From: Paenibacillus sp. G2S3
GTDB lineage: Bacteria; Bacillota; Bacilli; Paenibacillales; Paenibacillaceae
NCBI RefSeq assembly: GCF_030123105.1
Contig: NZ_CP126095.1
Location: 5,084,001 to 5,148,000, forward strand
Length of the DNA: 64,000 bases
Direction of reading: 5' to 3'
The notes under the pieces are model-generated. The model was not told where the DNA came from, did no database searches, and was given only the letters and a program-made list of their open reading frames with translations. The position numbers were made by a program, and so were the translations under genes. Below, piece after piece: positions 63,711-64,000 of the stretch (within the stretch, counting starts at the first letter, position 1; each line of letters opens with the position of its first letter).

Positions 63711-64000
63711 TTACGATCTTCGGGTAGAATGCGGCTGGCGCGCGCGCGGAGGTCCTAGAATCTCCGCCCAAACCACACCATTGCGAAGCTCATCCCTATT
63801 CCCTATTCTATTTGACTGAACATCTGAATCAGAGGATAAACTCTTCGTCTTCTTCGAAATGGGATCTGCTCCCGCTATTCCATCAAAAGCAGATTGAAGA
63901 CGCCGCACCTCTTCCTGCATTCTTTGCGTGCGCAATTCAACTCCGTCATCGGCGTGCTCCAAGGATATACCTTCTCCAGTAGAATAATCCGGTGTCGGGA
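63711..64000 (-). CDS. C-terminal part of an unrecognised hydrophilic protein (partial)
   Basis: The minus-strand frame is open from the window edge to a stop at 63711. Visible residues include GVELRTQRMQEEVRRLQSAF (helical), a Ser/Lys/Asp-rich linker, and a C-terminal NGVVWAEILGPPRARQPHS ending in basic residues. A TTG at 63962 with GGAGAAGG upstream could start an 83-residue protein, but the frame continues past it to the edge. The C-terminal part looks like a conserved binding or interaction motif, but I do not recognise the family. Confidence 0.5.
   Translation of the reverse strand, partial: PTPDYSTGEGISLEHADDGVELRTQRMQEEVRRLQSAFDGIAGADPISKKTKSLSSDSDVQSNRIGNRDELRNGVVWAEILGPPRARQPHSTRRS

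Overview
The window is chromosomal DNA from a spore-forming, low-to-middle GC Firmicute and most resembles Paenibacillus. This rests on gene order shared with Bacillus subtilis (the dcw cluster, the yla cluster and the yqfC-to-sigA block), on sporulation genes (spoVD, rsfA, ylaJ, yqfC, yqfD), on strong AGGAGG-type ribosome binding sites with frequent TTG and GTG starts, on a B-type RNase P RNA and on a glycine T-box. The genus is inferred from overall gene content and was not tested by a search. No prophage, transposase, CRISPR array, rRNA or tRNA gene was seen.

Layout. 1-13.4 kb: the division and cell-wall cluster on the minus strand, in transcription order bshC, ahcY, mraZ, rsmH, ftsL, pbpB, spoVD, murE, murF, mraY (cut by the window edge). 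mraZ has its own promoter and a three-repeat MraZ operator. 13.5-19.4 kb: a complete oligopeptide ABC importer (A-B-C-D-F) with a CodY-like box upstream and a terminator between the binding-protein gene and the permease genes. 19.4-21.6 kb: rsfA, panE and a DUF3397 membrane gene, which in B. subtilis lie close to bshC; the opp operon sits inside this conserved block. 22-25.4 kb: a small membrane gene, a secreted coiled-coil protein and an orphan family-1 solute-binding protein with a cre-like site at its promoter. 25.4-31.6 kb: the yla cluster (ylaK, ylaJ, ylaL, ylaH, typA) plus an LCP wall-assembly gene. 31.8-38.8 kb: two divergent TerC genes, cysteine desulfurase-thiI, a lytic transglycosylase and small conserved genes. 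39-44 kb: a subtilase and a divergent MocR regulator/aminotransferase pair. 44.3-53.4 kb: rnpB, yqfO, trmK, sigA, dnaG, yqxD and glyS. 53.4-64 kb: glyQ behind a T-box, recO, yqzL (47 codons), era, cdd, dgkA, ybeY, pgpH, phoH, yqfD, yqfC and one truncated unknown gene.

No wholly new multi-gene system was found. The least explained material is non-coding. It comprises a two-hairpin element of about 105 bp in at least four intergenic places, a 65-bp-period tandem repeat joined to the ribosome binding sites of ahcY and cdd, a 24-bp motif repeated four times between cdd and era, a pair of ~80-bp direct repeats beside ylaK, and a perfect 17-bp palindrome that exactly fills the spacer of the rnpB promoter.
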